A DNA stretch of 64,000 nt from Chitinophaga eiseniae (GTDB lineage: Bacteria; Bacteroidota; Bacteroidia; Chitinophagales; Chitinophagaceae): the NCBI RefSeq assembly GCF_900167135.1, contig NZ_FUWZ01000001.1:744001-808000 (forward strand), written 5' to 3'. The translations under genes were made by a program, and so were the position numbers. Each line of letters opens with the position of its first letter. Position 1 is the stretch's first letter. The notes under the pieces are model-generated. The model had not been told where the DNA came from and did no database searches. It was given only the letters and a program-made list of their open reading frames with translations. This document shows positions 52,747 to 61,679 of the stretch, in pieces.

Positions 52747-54000
52747 TTAGTCCTGCTTGACGCCTGCTTCGAAAATATCATTGATCATGGCGATATACAG
52801 GTCGCTTTTGTCGGTTTCCTTGCGGACCTTGCCTGCCATGAGATTGATCATTTTCTGTATGATACGGGAAGACACTTGTTCCATGTCTTCCACTTTATAG
52901 CCGGAGCCGTTTTTCTGTTGTTGTATTTCGCGGGTGTGGATCTCCTGTAATTTGTCTTTTACTGCTTTGAGCACAACGGCATGTTTGCGCATTTTGTACC
53001 AGTAGAGGAATTCGGCCATATACTCCTCGATGATGGCGAGGGCTTTGGGCACTTCACCCAGCCTGTTTTGCAGGGTTTCGTCCTGTACTTTGGACAGTTC
53101 ATCGACGTTGATCAGGGACACATGTTCCAGGTCGCCAACAGCTGATTCCACGTTGAACGGGATGGAGAGGTCGACGATCAGTTTAGGGGAGGACTGATAG
53201 AAGTGGGATGCCAGTACCGTAGGTTCGGGGGCATTGGAGGCTACGAGCACCACATCGGCGGCCTGCATTTCAGGGACCATGTTTTCGTAGGGTGCGTAAC
53301 GCAGTCCGTGCTGGCCGGCAAAATCGGCGGCCACCTGGAGGGTGCGGTTGATGAGGGTGATCTCTTTCACGCCCAGGTATTCAATCATGTTCTTGCAGGT
53401 GTTGCGGCCTATTTTGCCGACGCCTACGAGCACGATTTTTTTATGGCGGATATCCGGGCATTGGCGTTCCAGCAGGCGTACGGTGGCGAAAGCCACTGAC
53501 ACGGTGCCTTTGCTAAGGCCGGTTTCTGTCTTGATCAGTTTGGAAACCTGTAATACGCTGTTGACCAGTCTTTCGAGGAAGCTGCCGAGGCATTGTTGTG
53601 CCTTGGCGAATTTGGCAGCGTTGCGTATCTGGCCGATGATTTCATAATCACCGAGGATCTGTGAATCGAGGCCGGTGCCTACCTGGTACAGGTGGCGGAT
53701 GGCTTCTTCGCCGGATTTGACATAGGCCAGTTCTTCCAGCTGTGCACGGTCGCCGTGCGTCTCGCGGGACAACAGGTCCAGCAGGTCGCCGGCAGAATTG
53801 GCGAACCCGTATACTTCTGTTCTGTTACAAGTGGAGAGTACAAAGAGATCATCTAATTGCACAGTCCTGGCATGCTCCAGGAGTTGTTGGTATTGGGCCG
53901 GATTAATGGCGTATAATCCCCTGATAGCAGCGTCGGTTTTCTTATAGTTGATGCCAACGATATGAAAATTTGCTATTTCTTTTGAGTGACTGACCTGCAT
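52747..54000 (-). CDS. hemA: Glutamyl-tRNA reductase
   Basis: HemA reduces glutamyl-tRNA to glutamate-1-semialdehyde with NADPH, the committed step of the C5 pathway. The 417-residue protein has the catalytic Cys58 in LSTCNRTEVYGF, the tRNA-end-binding YLYQVGTGLDSQILGDYEII-like segment (about 95-115), and a Rossmann domain with VLVGVGKIGRNTCKNMIEYL (about 185-204). I start it at 54000 (MQVSHSKEIANFHIVGINYK); the in-frame start 51 bases upstream lies beyond the promoter box. It is the first gene of the heme operon and divergent from hemH. Confidence 0.96.
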   Translation of the reverse strand: MQVSHSKEIANFHIVGINYKKTDAAIRGLYAINPAQYQQLLEHARTVQLDDLFVLSTCNRTEVYGFANSAGDLLDLLSRETHGDRAQLEELAYVKSGEEAIRHLYQVGTGLDSQILGDYEIIGQIRNAAKFAKAQQCLGSFLERLVNSVLQVSKLIKTETGLSKGTVSVAFATVRLLERQCPDIRHKKIVLVGVGKIGRNTCKNMIEYLGVKEITLINRTLQVAADFAGQHGLRYAPYENMVPEMQAADVVLVASNAPEPTVLASHFYQSSPKLIVDLSIPFNVESAVGDLEHVSLINVDELSKVQDETLQNRLGEVPKALAIIEEYMAEFLYWYKMRKHAVVLKAVKDKLQEIHTREIQQQKNGSGYKVEDMEQVSSRIIQKMINLMAGKVRKETDKSDLYIAMINDIFEAGVKQD

Positions 54001-54023
54001 GTTTTTGAATAAGCTTCCGGCTG

Positions 54024-54052
54024 CAAAAATACTTGCATACGCCGCAAACAAA
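54024..54052 (-). promoter_or_regulatory. Promoter of the hemACDEF operon
   Basis: On the minus strand: TTTG (54049-54052), 17-base spacer, TATTTTTG (54024-54031). Leader of about 20 bases before the hemA ATG. Confidence 0.6.
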
Positions 54053-54272
54053 AGGGATTAGGCTGTCATTAGTGTGTCATTTCTCCTACTGGTGTTCTGT
54101 ACGACGAAAAAATGATTTTTATCAGTTTTTTGCCTGTCCGGCGTCATAAGGCGGATGGTAACACGAATATACGAAAAATACCATTGGATTCATTACAAAC
54201 ACATGACATTCGGGCCGGTGGCCGGGCTTTGCAGCCCCTTCCTGAAAAAGCATTTTGTGTGGATTTGTTATT

Positions 54273-54280
54273 TACTTTTG
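54273..54280 (+). promoter_or_regulatory. -7 box of hemH-hemG
   Basis: TACTTTTG followed by CAGC, 19 bases before the ATG at 54300. The nearest TTTG upstream is only 15 bases away, shorter than usual. Confidence 0.6.
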
Positions 54281-54299
54281 CAGCAATTTATTAAGCACC

Positions 54300-55343
54300 A
54301 TGGTATCTAAATCTGAAGTTGGCATTATTCTGATGAATCTGGGTTCGCCCGACAGTACGGCAGTTCCCGATGTAAAACGTTATCTGCTGGAGTTTCTGAT
54401 GGACAAGCGTGTGATCGATTATCCATGGCTGTTCCGTAAAATACTCATAGAAGGGATCATTGTTCCCCGCCGTGCGGAGAAATCGGCCGAAGCTTATTCC
54501 TCCATCTGGTGGGAAGACGGCTCTCCGCTGATCGTGCTGACCAAACAATTACAGGCGGCCGTGCAGCATGATATGGATGTTCCTGTGGAGATAGCCATGC
54601 GTTATGGCAATCCGCATCCGGAAGTGGCATTTGACAATCTGCTGAAAAAGAACCCGCAGCTCAGGGAGGTGATCCTGCTGCCTTTGTATCCGCATTACGC
54701 CATGTCCTCTTATGAAACAGCGGCGGAGTATGCGAAAGAAATCTACAAAAAGAAAAAATATAAATTCAAACTCTCCGTCATACCGCCTTTCTATGATGAG
54801 CCTGCCTATATTGACGCCATCGCAGAGAGCATGCGGCCCTTCCTGCAACAGCGCCACGACTATGTGCTGTTCAGTTACCACGGGGTGCCGGAACGGCATA
54901 TCCGTAAAGGAGATGTTACCGGCCATCATTGCATGAAGGTAACGGACTGCTGCCATGTGAAGTCGGCGGCCCATGAATTCTGTTACCGGCATCAGGTGAC
55001 GATTACAGCGGAGCTGGTAGCGGCTAAACTGGGACTGCCCCGGGAAAAATGGGGGATCTCTTTCCAGTCGCGCCTGGGCCGGGAGGAATGGTTGAAGCCT
55101 TATACTGCCGGTTTGTTGGAGACATTGCCGAAAGAGGGGAAGAAAAACCTGCTGGTGGTATGTCCGGCGTTTGTGTCTGACTGCCTGGAAACACTGGAAG
55201 AGATTGCAGTGGAAGGGAAACATTCATTTATGAGCAACGGTGGCGATAGTTTTACCATGATACCTTGTCTGAACGTGCATCCGATGTGGGTAAACGCTAT
55301 CGTCAAATACTGTAACCAGATCATGCAAGCGGAAACCGTATAA
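54300..55343 (+). CDS. hemH: Ferrochelatase
   Basis: HemH inserts ferrous iron into protoporphyrin IX, the last step of heme synthesis. The 347 residues begin MVSKSEVGIILMNLGSPDST; the catalytic His is in LFSYHGVPERHIRKGD (about residue 197), and the acidic iron path lies in FVSDCLETLEEIAVEG near residue 290. The segment HHCMKVTDCCHVKSAAHEFC carries several cysteines and could bind an iron-sulfur cluster or metal, but I cannot show that. The ATG at 54300 follows the -7 box; an in-frame start at 54255 would precede it. Stop is 10 bases before hemG. Confidence 0.96.
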   Translation: MVSKSEVGIILMNLGSPDSTAVPDVKRYLLEFLMDKRVIDYPWLFRKILIEGIIVPRRAEKSAEAYSSIWWEDGSPLIVLTKQLQAAVQHDMDVPVEIAMRYGNPHPEVAFDNLLKKNPQLREVILLPLYPHYAMSSYETAAEYAKEIYKKKKYKFKLSVIPPFYDEPAYIDAIAESMRPFLQQRHDYVLFSYHGVPERHIRKGDVTGHHCMKVTDCCHVKSAAHEFCYRHQVTITAELVAAKLGLPREKWGISFQSRLGREEWLKPYTAGLLETLPKEGKKNLLVVCPAFVSDCLETLEEIAVEGKHSFMSNGGDSFTMIPCLNVHPMWVNAIVKYCNQIMQAETV

Positions 55344-55353
55344 TCCTGTTCAT

Positions 55354-56703
55354 ATGCCACAGAAACCCGTTTTGATCATCGGGGCCGGTATTTCCGGTCT
55401 GAGCATCGCCTACGAGCTGCAAAAAAGAGAAGTGCCCTACCTGGTGCTGGAAGCGGCCGGTCACAGCGGCGGTATGATACATTCATTCAACAAGGAAGGT
55501 TTTGAGCTGGACGCTGGTCCGAATACCATCGCCACTACGCCGGAAACGATGGCTTTTCTCCACGAAATCGGCCTGGAGCAGGAGATACTGCCTGCCGCTG
55601 CTGTAAGCAAAAACCGTTTCCTGGTGAGAAACAACCGGTTGCACGCCGTATCGCCTCATCCGTTCAAAATCATGGGATCTGATTATATCAGCCGTGGCAG
55701 CAAATGGCGCCTGTTTACCGAGCGGTTCCGCAAACCCGCGCCGGTACAGGGAGAAGAGACGGTGACCCATTTCGTGGAGCGGCGGTTCAACAAAGAGATT
55801 GCCGATTATCTATTCGATCCGATATTGTCCGGCATTTATGCCGGTAATCCCGACCTGATGAGCATTGCCGAGGTGTTGCCCGCATTGCCGCGCTGGGAAA
55901 GGGAATACGGTAGCGTCACCAAGGGGCTCATGAAAGAAAAGGGCGTAATGGCGGGGCGCAAGATCATCAGTCTCGCGGGCGGTAATCAAACGCTCACGCG
56001 GCGTTTGCAGGAGCGTTTGCAAACACCGGTATGTTTTCAGACGACCGTGAAAAAAATTGAGATAGCGCCGGATGGCGGTTACCAGGTAGTCTGTGACGGG
56101 CAGGGCGGAGCATCCATACTGGAAGCCGATCGTATTATTCTGACCACGCCGGCCTATACTGCTGCACGGCAGCTGGCGGCGCTGGACGAAGGGCTGGCTG
56201 CGTTGTTGCAACAGGTGTATTACCCGCGCATGGGCGTGCTGCACCTGGGCTTTGAGGCCAGTGCGCTGCCGCAGCCGCTGGAAGGCTTTGGTTTCCTGGT
56301 GCCCCATGCTGAGAAACTGCATTTCCTCGGCGCCATCTGCAATTCGGCCATCTTCCCGCATAAAGCGCCCGACGGGAAGCTGCTGCTGACTGTCTTTACC
56401 GGCGGTTCCCGGCAGGAGCACTATTTCGATGAGCTGGGCGCCGCACAATTACAGGAAACGGTGGTGAAAGAGATCCGTTCGCTGCTGGGGCTGACAGCAG
56501 GCCCTGTGATGCAGCATTTTAGTTTTATACAACAGGCTATCCCGCAACTGAATACCGGACATGCAAAGTTGCGTGCTGCCGTTGCCGCCATGGAGCACAA
56601 CTATCCCGGCATATTGCTCAAAAGTAATTTTGTACAGGGCGTGGCCTTACCTGCGCTGATACAGCATGCCGTGTCGCTGGCAGATAAGCTGAAGAAAAAT
56701 TAA
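55354..56703 (+). CDS. hemG: Protoporphyrinogen oxidase, FAD-dependent (HemY type)
   Basis: This 449-residue flavoprotein oxidises protoporphyrinogen IX to protoporphyrin IX with oxygen. It is the FAD type found in Bacillus (HemY), not the short flavodoxin-like HemG of E. coli. The FAD motif is IIGAGISGLSIAYELQKREV (residues 7-26), then GFELDAGPNTIATTPET and a C-terminal GHAKLRAAVAAMEHNYPGIL segment ending in FVQGVALPALIQHA, the usual second FAD-binding region. It lies 10 bases after hemH in the rightward heme transcript and completes the pathway. Confidence 0.94.
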   Translation: MPQKPVLIIGAGISGLSIAYELQKREVPYLVLEAAGHSGGMIHSFNKEGFELDAGPNTIATTPETMAFLHEIGLEQEILPAAAVSKNRFLVRNNRLHAVSPHPFKIMGSDYISRGSKWRLFTERFRKPAPVQGEETVTHFVERRFNKEIADYLFDPILSGIYAGNPDLMSIAEVLPALPRWEREYGSVTKGLMKEKGVMAGRKIISLAGGNQTLTRRLQERLQTPVCFQTTVKKIEIAPDGGYQVVCDGQGGASILEADRIILTTPAYTAARQLAALDEGLAALLQQVYYPRMGVLHLGFEASALPQPLEGFGFLVPHAEKLHFLGAICNSAIFPHKAPDGKLLLTVFTGGSRQEHYFDELGAAQLQETVVKEIRSLLGLTAGPVMQHFSFIQQAIPQLNTGHAKLRAAVAAMEHNYPGILLKSNFVQGVALPALIQHAVSLADKLKKN

Positions 56704-56764
56704 TCAGCGATTTTGTTTCTTAGTTGCCGTTTTTTCTTTAAATTCCATTATAAATTTCCACCAG

Positions 56765-57901
56765 ATGATTGCAGGAATTTTAAAAGAAAAAAACGGTGAA
56801 ACCCGGGTGTCCCTCACGCCTGAAATCGTGAAACAGCTGCAGCAGATGTCGGTAACCGTGTGGGTGGAGCAGGGTGCCGGCGCTCAGGCTTTCTATAACG
56901 ATGACGCCTATATGCAGGCGGGGGCGCAGATAAAAACGGCCGCCGAAATCCTTTCCCAATCCGATATCATTTTTACGTTGCAGCCGCCTCCGCGGGAGCT
57001 GGCAGCGCAGATACCCGCCGGGAAGGTGATCCTGGGCGTGCTGCAGCCGTTGTTCCGTCCGGAAGAGGTGGAGTACTGGGCTGCACAGCAGATTACGGCG
57101 CTCAGCCTCGACGCCATTCCCCGCACCACCCGTGCGCAGGTGATGGACGTGCTTAGCTCCCAGGCCAATATCGCCGGTTATAAGGCGGTACTTCTGGCTG
57201 CGTATACCTATTCCCGTTATTTCCCCATGTTCATGACAGCTGCGGGCAGTATCGCCCCGGCCAAAGTGCTGATACTGGGCGCCGGTGTGGCGGGCTTGCA
57301 GGCCATCGCCACCGCCAGGAGACTGGGCGCTGTTGTGGAGGTATTTGACACCCGCCCTGCCGTAAAAGAAGAGGTGATGAGCCTTGGCGCCCGCTTCGTG
57401 GAAGTGGACGGCGCCGCAGACGCCTCCTCCGCCGGCGGTTATGCCGTAGAGCAAAGCGCTGATTATCAGCAAAAACAACAGGCTAAAATCGCCGAAAGCA
57501 TCGCCAAAGCAGATATTGTTATCACCACCGCTCAAATACCGGGCAAAAAAGCACCCGTGCTGGTCACCCAACCCATGCTGGACCAGATGCGCAGCGGTGC
57601 TGTGATCATAGATATGGCCGCCGCCACCGGTGGTAACACCGCCCTTACCCGGAACAATGAAACCGTGCTTTACCAGGGTGTTACCATCATCGGTAATTCC
57701 AACCTCGCCGCCTCCATGCCGGCGGACGCCAGCAAACTATACGCTAAAAACGTTTTCAATTTCCTGAAACTTATATTGACCAAAGAGGGAAACCTGCAGC
57801 TGAATTTTGAGGATGACATTGTGAAGGGCGCCTGCATTACCCACAATGGCGAGATCGTTCACGAGCGCCTGAAAAGCGCGAAACCGGCTGCCAGCATCTG
57901 A
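56765..57901 (+). CDS. pntAA: NAD(P) transhydrogenase alpha subunit, soluble NAD-binding part
   Basis: This 378-residue protein is domain I of the proton-translocating transhydrogenase, which binds NAD(H). It opens with MIAGILKEKNGETRVSLTPE, and the Rossmann motif is VLILGAGVAGLQAIATARRL near residue 169. The RPAVKEEVMSLGARFVEV segment and the mobile-loop sequences follow. It ends without membrane helices; these are encoded by the next gene, so this is the three-gene (AA, AB, B) form. The complex uses proton flow to make NADPH from NADH. It lies 61 bases after hemG. Confidence 0.95.
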   Translation: MIAGILKEKNGETRVSLTPEIVKQLQQMSVTVWVEQGAGAQAFYNDDAYMQAGAQIKTAAEILSQSDIIFTLQPPPRELAAQIPAGKVILGVLQPLFRPEEVEYWAAQQITALSLDAIPRTTRAQVMDVLSSQANIAGYKAVLLAAYTYSRYFPMFMTAAGSIAPAKVLILGAGVAGLQAIATARRLGAVVEVFDTRPAVKEEVMSLGARFVEVDGAADASSAGGYAVEQSADYQQKQQAKIAESIAKADIVITTAQIPGKKAPVLVTQPMLDQMRSGAVIIDMAAATGGNTALTRNNETVLYQGVTIIGNSNLAASMPADASKLYAKNVFNFLKLILTKEGNLQLNFEDDIVKGACITHNGEIVHERLKSAKPAASI

Positions 57902-57944
57902 TCGCTGATAGCGGGACCGTACCGGCTAATCAAATACCGCAAGC

Positions 57945-58256
57945 ATGGAACATATTCTATCTTTTATTCAACAACATATAGAGCTGATCTATATCGTGAT
58001 CCTCTCCGTTTTCCTCGGCGTGGAAGTGATTTCACGGGTACCGTCTGTGTTGCACACGCCGCTGATGAGCGGCGCCAACGCTATTCACGGCGTGGTGATC
58101 ATCGGTGCGATCATCGTGATGGGGCAGGCGGAGCAGGACAATTATCTGGCGCTGGTCCTCGGCTTCCTGGCGGTTATTCTGGGTACGGTCAATGTGGTGG
58201 GCGGTTTCGTGGTAACAGACCGTATGCTGGAGATGTTCAAAAAGAAAAAGAAATAA
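57945..58256 (+). CDS. pntAB: NAD(P) transhydrogenase alpha subunit, membrane part
   Basis: A 103-residue membrane protein with three predicted helices (about residues 14-32, 44-60 and 67-90), matching the C-terminal membrane part of E. coli PntA. The conserved ISRVPSVLHTPLMSGANAIHG segment (about 29-50) is seen. It starts 43 bases after pntAA and ends 14 bases before pntB. It forms part of the proton channel together with PntB. Confidence 0.95.
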   Translation: MEHILSFIQQHIELIYIVILSVFLGVEVISRVPSVLHTPLMSGANAIHGVVIIGAIIVMGQAEQDNYLALVLGFLAVILGTVNVVGGFVVTDRMLEMFKKKKK

Positions 58257-58270
58257 CGGTTTAAAGCGCA

Positions 58271-59821
58271 ATGTTTATGGGACTCAGTGTACTATCTGTT
58301 ATCTATCTGATCGGCTCTGTTACGTTTATTCTTGGCCTGAAAATGCTCAGTAAACCGGATACTGCCCGCAAAGGCAATCTGGTGGCGGCTGCCGGCATGG
58401 CGCTCGCCATTGTGGGCACCATCTTCCTGTATAAATCCGACGGAAAACATCTGCATAACTACGGCTGGATTGCTGCCGGCCTCCTTATAGGCAGCGTCAT
58501 CGGCGTGATGGCTGCCAAAAAAGTAAAGATGACGGCCATGCCGGAAATGGTGAGTATGTTCAACGGCATGGGTGGCGCTTGCGCCGCCCTCATCTCCGTG
58601 GTGGAGTTTGATCACCTGGTACATTCACGGTTTGATCTTAGGGAGGTGTTCTCCGGGATGGCGGAACAGGCGGTGCTGCAATTGCACAAGTTGCTCCAGT
58701 CCGGCACGGACATGTCGGTGGACCTCAGCCCTGATCTGCGCGGGCATCTGCTGATTATTCTGCTGGGCCTGATCATCGGCGCTGTTTCTTTTGCCGGCAG
58801 CGTGGTGGCATGGGGCAAACTCAATGGCCGTATCCGCGATTTTGCTTTCAAAGGGCAGCATATCGTTAATCTTGTAGTGATGGCGATCGTGGTGATCGGT
58901 GCGGCAGTGCTGGTGCTGACAGTCAACCAGCGCATGGAAGACACGATGAAAGCTGGTTCCGCAGACGGGTTGCTTAGTTTTCAATTGTTATTTTACCTGA
59001 TACTGATCTGTGCGCTGATCTACGGCGTTTTGTTTGTGTTGCCCATTGGCGGCGCTGACATGCCGGTGGTCATATCCCTGCTCAATTCCTTTACCGGCGT
59101 AGCTGCCGCCTGTGGCGGTTTCCTGTACGACAACCCGGTGATGCTCACCGGTGGTATCCTGGTAGGATCTGCCGGTACTATCCTGACCATCCTCATGTGC
59201 CGGGCGATGAACCGTTCGCTGAAAAATGTGCTGATCGGCTCTTTCGGCGGCGGCGCTGCAGCCGCAGCAGCGGGAGGCAAGGAACAGGGCAGCTACAAGG
59301 AAATCAGTTTGTCGGATGCCGCCGTGGTGATGGCTTATGCCGGCAAGGTGATGATCGTTCCCGGTTACGGCCTTGCCGTAGCACAGGCGCAACACGCCTG
59401 CCATGAGCTGGAAAAACTGCTGGAAGATAAAGGTGTGGAGGTGAAATACGCCATTCATCCGGTGGCGGGCCGTATGCCCGGCCATATGAACGTATTGCTG
59501 GCGGAGGCGGACGTGCCCTATGAGAAATTGCTGGAGATGGAAGATGCCAACGCAGAAATGCCTACAACCGATGCTGTACTGGTACTGGGAGCCAACGATG
59601 TGGTAAACCCGGCCGCTAAAAGCGATCCTGCCAGCCCTATCTACGGAATGCCTATCCTGGAAGTGGAAAACGCCAAACTGGTGATCGTGAATAAACGTAG
59701 TATGAAGCCAGGTTATGCCGGCATCGAAAATGAGTTGTTTTTTCAACCAAAAACATCCATGTTGTTTGGAGATGCCAAACAGGTATTGCAACAGCTGGTG
59801 GCAGAAATTAAGCAGGTATAG
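58271..59821 (+). CDS. pntB: NAD(P) transhydrogenase beta subunit
   Basis: A 516-residue protein with about nine membrane helices in the first 300 residues and a C-terminal NADP(H)-binding domain. The membrane part has SMFNGMGGACAALISVVEF (about 96) and LLNSFTGVAAACGGFLYDNP. The nucleotide domain includes VIVPGYGLAVAQAQHACHEL (about 360) and HPVAGRMPGHMNVLLAEADV. Starts at 58271 or 58277 are both possible. It is somewhat longer than E. coli PntB (462), because of an extra stretch in the membrane half near residues 120-160. A large palindromic repeat follows its stop. Confidence 0.95.
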   Translation: MFMGLSVLSVIYLIGSVTFILGLKMLSKPDTARKGNLVAAAGMALAIVGTIFLYKSDGKHLHNYGWIAAGLLIGSVIGVMAAKKVKMTAMPEMVSMFNGMGGACAALISVVEFDHLVHSRFDLREVFSGMAEQAVLQLHKLLQSGTDMSVDLSPDLRGHLLIILLGLIIGAVSFAGSVVAWGKLNGRIRDFAFKGQHIVNLVVMAIVVIGAAVLVLTVNQRMEDTMKAGSADGLLSFQLLFYLILICALIYGVLFVLPIGGADMPVVISLLNSFTGVAAACGGFLYDNPVMLTGGILVGSAGTILTILMCRAMNRSLKNVLIGSFGGGAAAAAAGGKEQGSYKEISLSDAAVVMAYAGKVMIVPGYGLAVAQAQHACHELEKLLEDKGVEVKYAIHPVAGRMPGHMNVLLAEADVPYEKLLEMEDANAEMPTTDAVLVLGANDVVNPAAKSDPASPIYGMPILEVENAKLVIVNKRSMKPGYAGIENELFFQPKTSMLFGDAKQVLQQLVAEIKQV

Positions 59822-59850
59822 TCCCGCAGCGGCGCAGAGGGCCGGATTTG

Positions 59851-60029
59851 TTCTCGCAAAGTCGCTAAGCAGCAAAGCGCGCAAAGAATGTTTTTAAGAA
59901 AGCAAAGGAGCGAAGATCAAACATCTGATCTTCGCTCCTTTGCTTTCTCTGCTCGCTTACATCATCTTTGTTTTCTTTGCTCGCTTACATCATCTTTGCG
60001 TTCTTTGCTGCTTAGCGACTTTGCGAGAA
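59851..60029. repeat. Nested double palindrome, copy 2
   Basis: Outer arms are perfect 27-base inverted repeats (59851-59877 and 60003-60029; CGCAAAGTCGCTAAGCAG type). Inner arms are perfect 23-base inverted repeats (59897-59919 and 59926-59948) with the core GCAAAGGAGCGAAGATCA. Between the right inner and outer arms TTGCTCGCTTACATCATCTT is repeated in tandem. It lies between pntB and the RNA methyltransferase, in the same direction as both, and its right arm supplies the -33 TTTG of the next promoter. Confidence 0.95.
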
Positions 60030-60050
60030 CCCCGAACCTTCGTATTTTTG
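60020..60050 (+). promoter_or_regulatory. Promoter of the RNA methyltransferase gene
   Basis: TTTG (60020-60023), 19-base spacer, TATTTTTG (60043-60050), 13 bases before the TTG start. The TTTG belongs to the right outer arm of palindrome copy 2. Confidence 0.72.
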
Positions 60051-60063
60051 CGGAAAAAGCGCA

Positions 60064-61467
60064 TTGTCCAATCCATTACCCGCAACACTGATAGCCTCCC
60101 TGGAAGGCCTTCCCGGTTTTGACCGGGCGCCGTTTGAGCAGGTGCATGCAGCAGCAGAAAAAATTACTTCCCTGAGATTAAATCCACTGAAAGTATCTGG
60201 TAAGGCAGTACAGGAGAGCATCTTGTCCGCTTTGTCGGCCGATGGGGCTACACAGGTGCCGTGGAGCACAACAGGATTCTACCTGCCCCGGCGTCCTTCT
60301 TTTACGCTGGACCCTTACTTTCACGCAGGGGCGTATTATGTGCAGGAAGCTTCTTCCATGTTTCTCGAGCATGCAGTGCGGGCAACGACAGATCTGGACC
60401 AGCCGCTGAAAGTGCTGGACCTCTGTGCGGCGCCGGGCGGTAAATCTACCTTACTGCAATCGTTGCTCAATGAACAGAGCCTGCTGGTGGCCAATGAGGT
60501 CATTAAGCCAAGAGCTTCGCTGCTGGCGGATAATCTCAGTAAATGGGGCGCTGCCAACGTGGTGGTGAGTAATAATGACCCTCGTGATTTCAGCCGGCTG
60601 CCGGGTTATTTTGACCTGGTCGTGATTGATGCCCCCTGCTCCGGTTCTGGCCTTTTCCGCCGTGATCCCGAGCTGATCCCGGAATGGTCGCCGGAAAATG
60701 TGCAGCTATGCAGCCAGCGCCAGCAAAGAATTCTGGCCGATGTGCTGCCGGCGTTGAAGGAAGACGGTATCCTTATCTATTCCACCTGCTCCTTCTCAAA
60801 AGAAGAAGATGAAATAATATTGGATTGGCTCGCCGATCATTTTGAACTGGAAAATATTCCGCTGAATATCCCGGAAGAATGGCAGATAGTTACAACGGTA
60901 ACGGATAAACGAAACTGTGCCGGTTACCGTTTTTATCCCAACAGGCTGAAGGGCGAAGGCTTTTTTATCAGCTGTTTCCGCAAAAAGGAAATGGCGCACG
61001 CGGCGAAACGCAAAGAGACGAAATCGGCGGTCGTGAATGCAAAGGAAAAAGAATTGTTGGCCTCCTGGATACAGTTGCCCGACGGATATGGTTATCTGCC
61101 CCATCAGGACGAAATGCTGATTTTATCCCCATTGTTGACAACAGAAATCGCATTCTTGCAACAACAGTTGTATATTCGCAAGGCGGGCGTTAAAGCGGGC
61201 CAGGTAGGAAAGAAGGAATTGATACCGGACCACCAGCTGTCCATGAGCCCACTGGTGGCGGAACGCGTGCCGGTAGTGGACGTGGAGCTGAAAGCGGCAT
61301 TGCAATACCTGCGCAAGGAAGATCCGGGCATCGATACACCTGTCAGAGGATGGGCGTTGATGCGTTACGGTCAGATGGCCCTGGGATGGGCCAAAATACT
61401 CCCCAACCGCATGAACAACTATTATCCTAAAGAACTCCGTATTTTGAAAGATATCAGCGGGCTGTAA
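60064..61467 (+). CDS. NOL1/NOP2/Sun-type RNA (cytosine-5) methyltransferase
   Basis: A 467-residue RNA m5C methyltransferase like RsmF. SAM motif: VLDLCAAPGGKSTLLQSLL (about residue 118). Motif IV is VIDAPCSGSGLFRRDPE (about 189) with the first catalytic Cys, and motif VI is ILIYSTCSFSKEEDE (about 238) with the second. The C-terminal 150 residues form an RNA-binding PUA-like extension as in RsmF. The start is TTG at 60064, fitting the promoter 13 bases upstream; no in-frame ATG precedes the conserved LPATLIASLEGLPGFD region. Whether the target is 16S rRNA or tRNA cannot be fixed from sequence. Confidence 0.92.
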   Translation: MSNPLPATLIASLEGLPGFDRAPFEQVHAAAEKITSLRLNPLKVSGKAVQESILSALSADGATQVPWSTTGFYLPRRPSFTLDPYFHAGAYYVQEASSMFLEHAVRATTDLDQPLKVLDLCAAPGGKSTLLQSLLNEQSLLVANEVIKPRASLLADNLSKWGAANVVVSNNDPRDFSRLPGYFDLVVIDAPCSGSGLFRRDPELIPEWSPENVQLCSQRQQRILADVLPALKEDGILIYSTCSFSKEEDEIILDWLADHFELENIPLNIPEEWQIVTTVTDKRNCAGYRFYPNRLKGEGFFISCFRKKEMAHAAKRKETKSAVVNAKEKELLASWIQLPDGYGYLPHQDEMLILSPLLTTEIAFLQQQLYIRKAGVKAGQVGKKELIPDHQLSMSPLVAERVPVVDVELKAALQYLRKEDPGIDTPVRGWALMRYGQMALGWAKILPNRMNNYYPKELRILKDISGL

Positions 61468-61606
61468 AAAACACCCGCGCTATTTGTTCCCGCTGTCACA
61501 TATTTGTGAAATAGGCTGCCAACAAGTGTTTGCCGGTGAGTTGCGACCAACTGCGTCTCCTCATGACAAACAACAAAAAGCATGTTTTTTCGTTTGTTTT
61601 ATTAAA

Positions 61607-61614
61607 TATTTTTG
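61607..61614 (+). promoter_or_regulatory. Candidate -7 box of the LysM protein gene
   Basis: TATTTTTG, 66 bases before the ATG at 61680, in an A/T-rich stretch. No TTTG at the usual distance. Confidence 0.45.
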
Positions 61615-61679
61615 TCAATTTTATCGCATATATTCGTTGCCCGAAAAAGGACGGTCATTCAATCATAAAAAGAGTTAGT

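Larger units (their letters stand above)
54001..54299. promoter_or_regulatory. Divergent hemA-hemH control region
   Basis: The 299 bases hold the promoters of both heme transcripts: the hemA elements at 54024-54052 on the minus strand and the hemH box at 54273-54280. Between them I see no clear palindrome for a heme or iron regulator. Confidence 0.6.
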
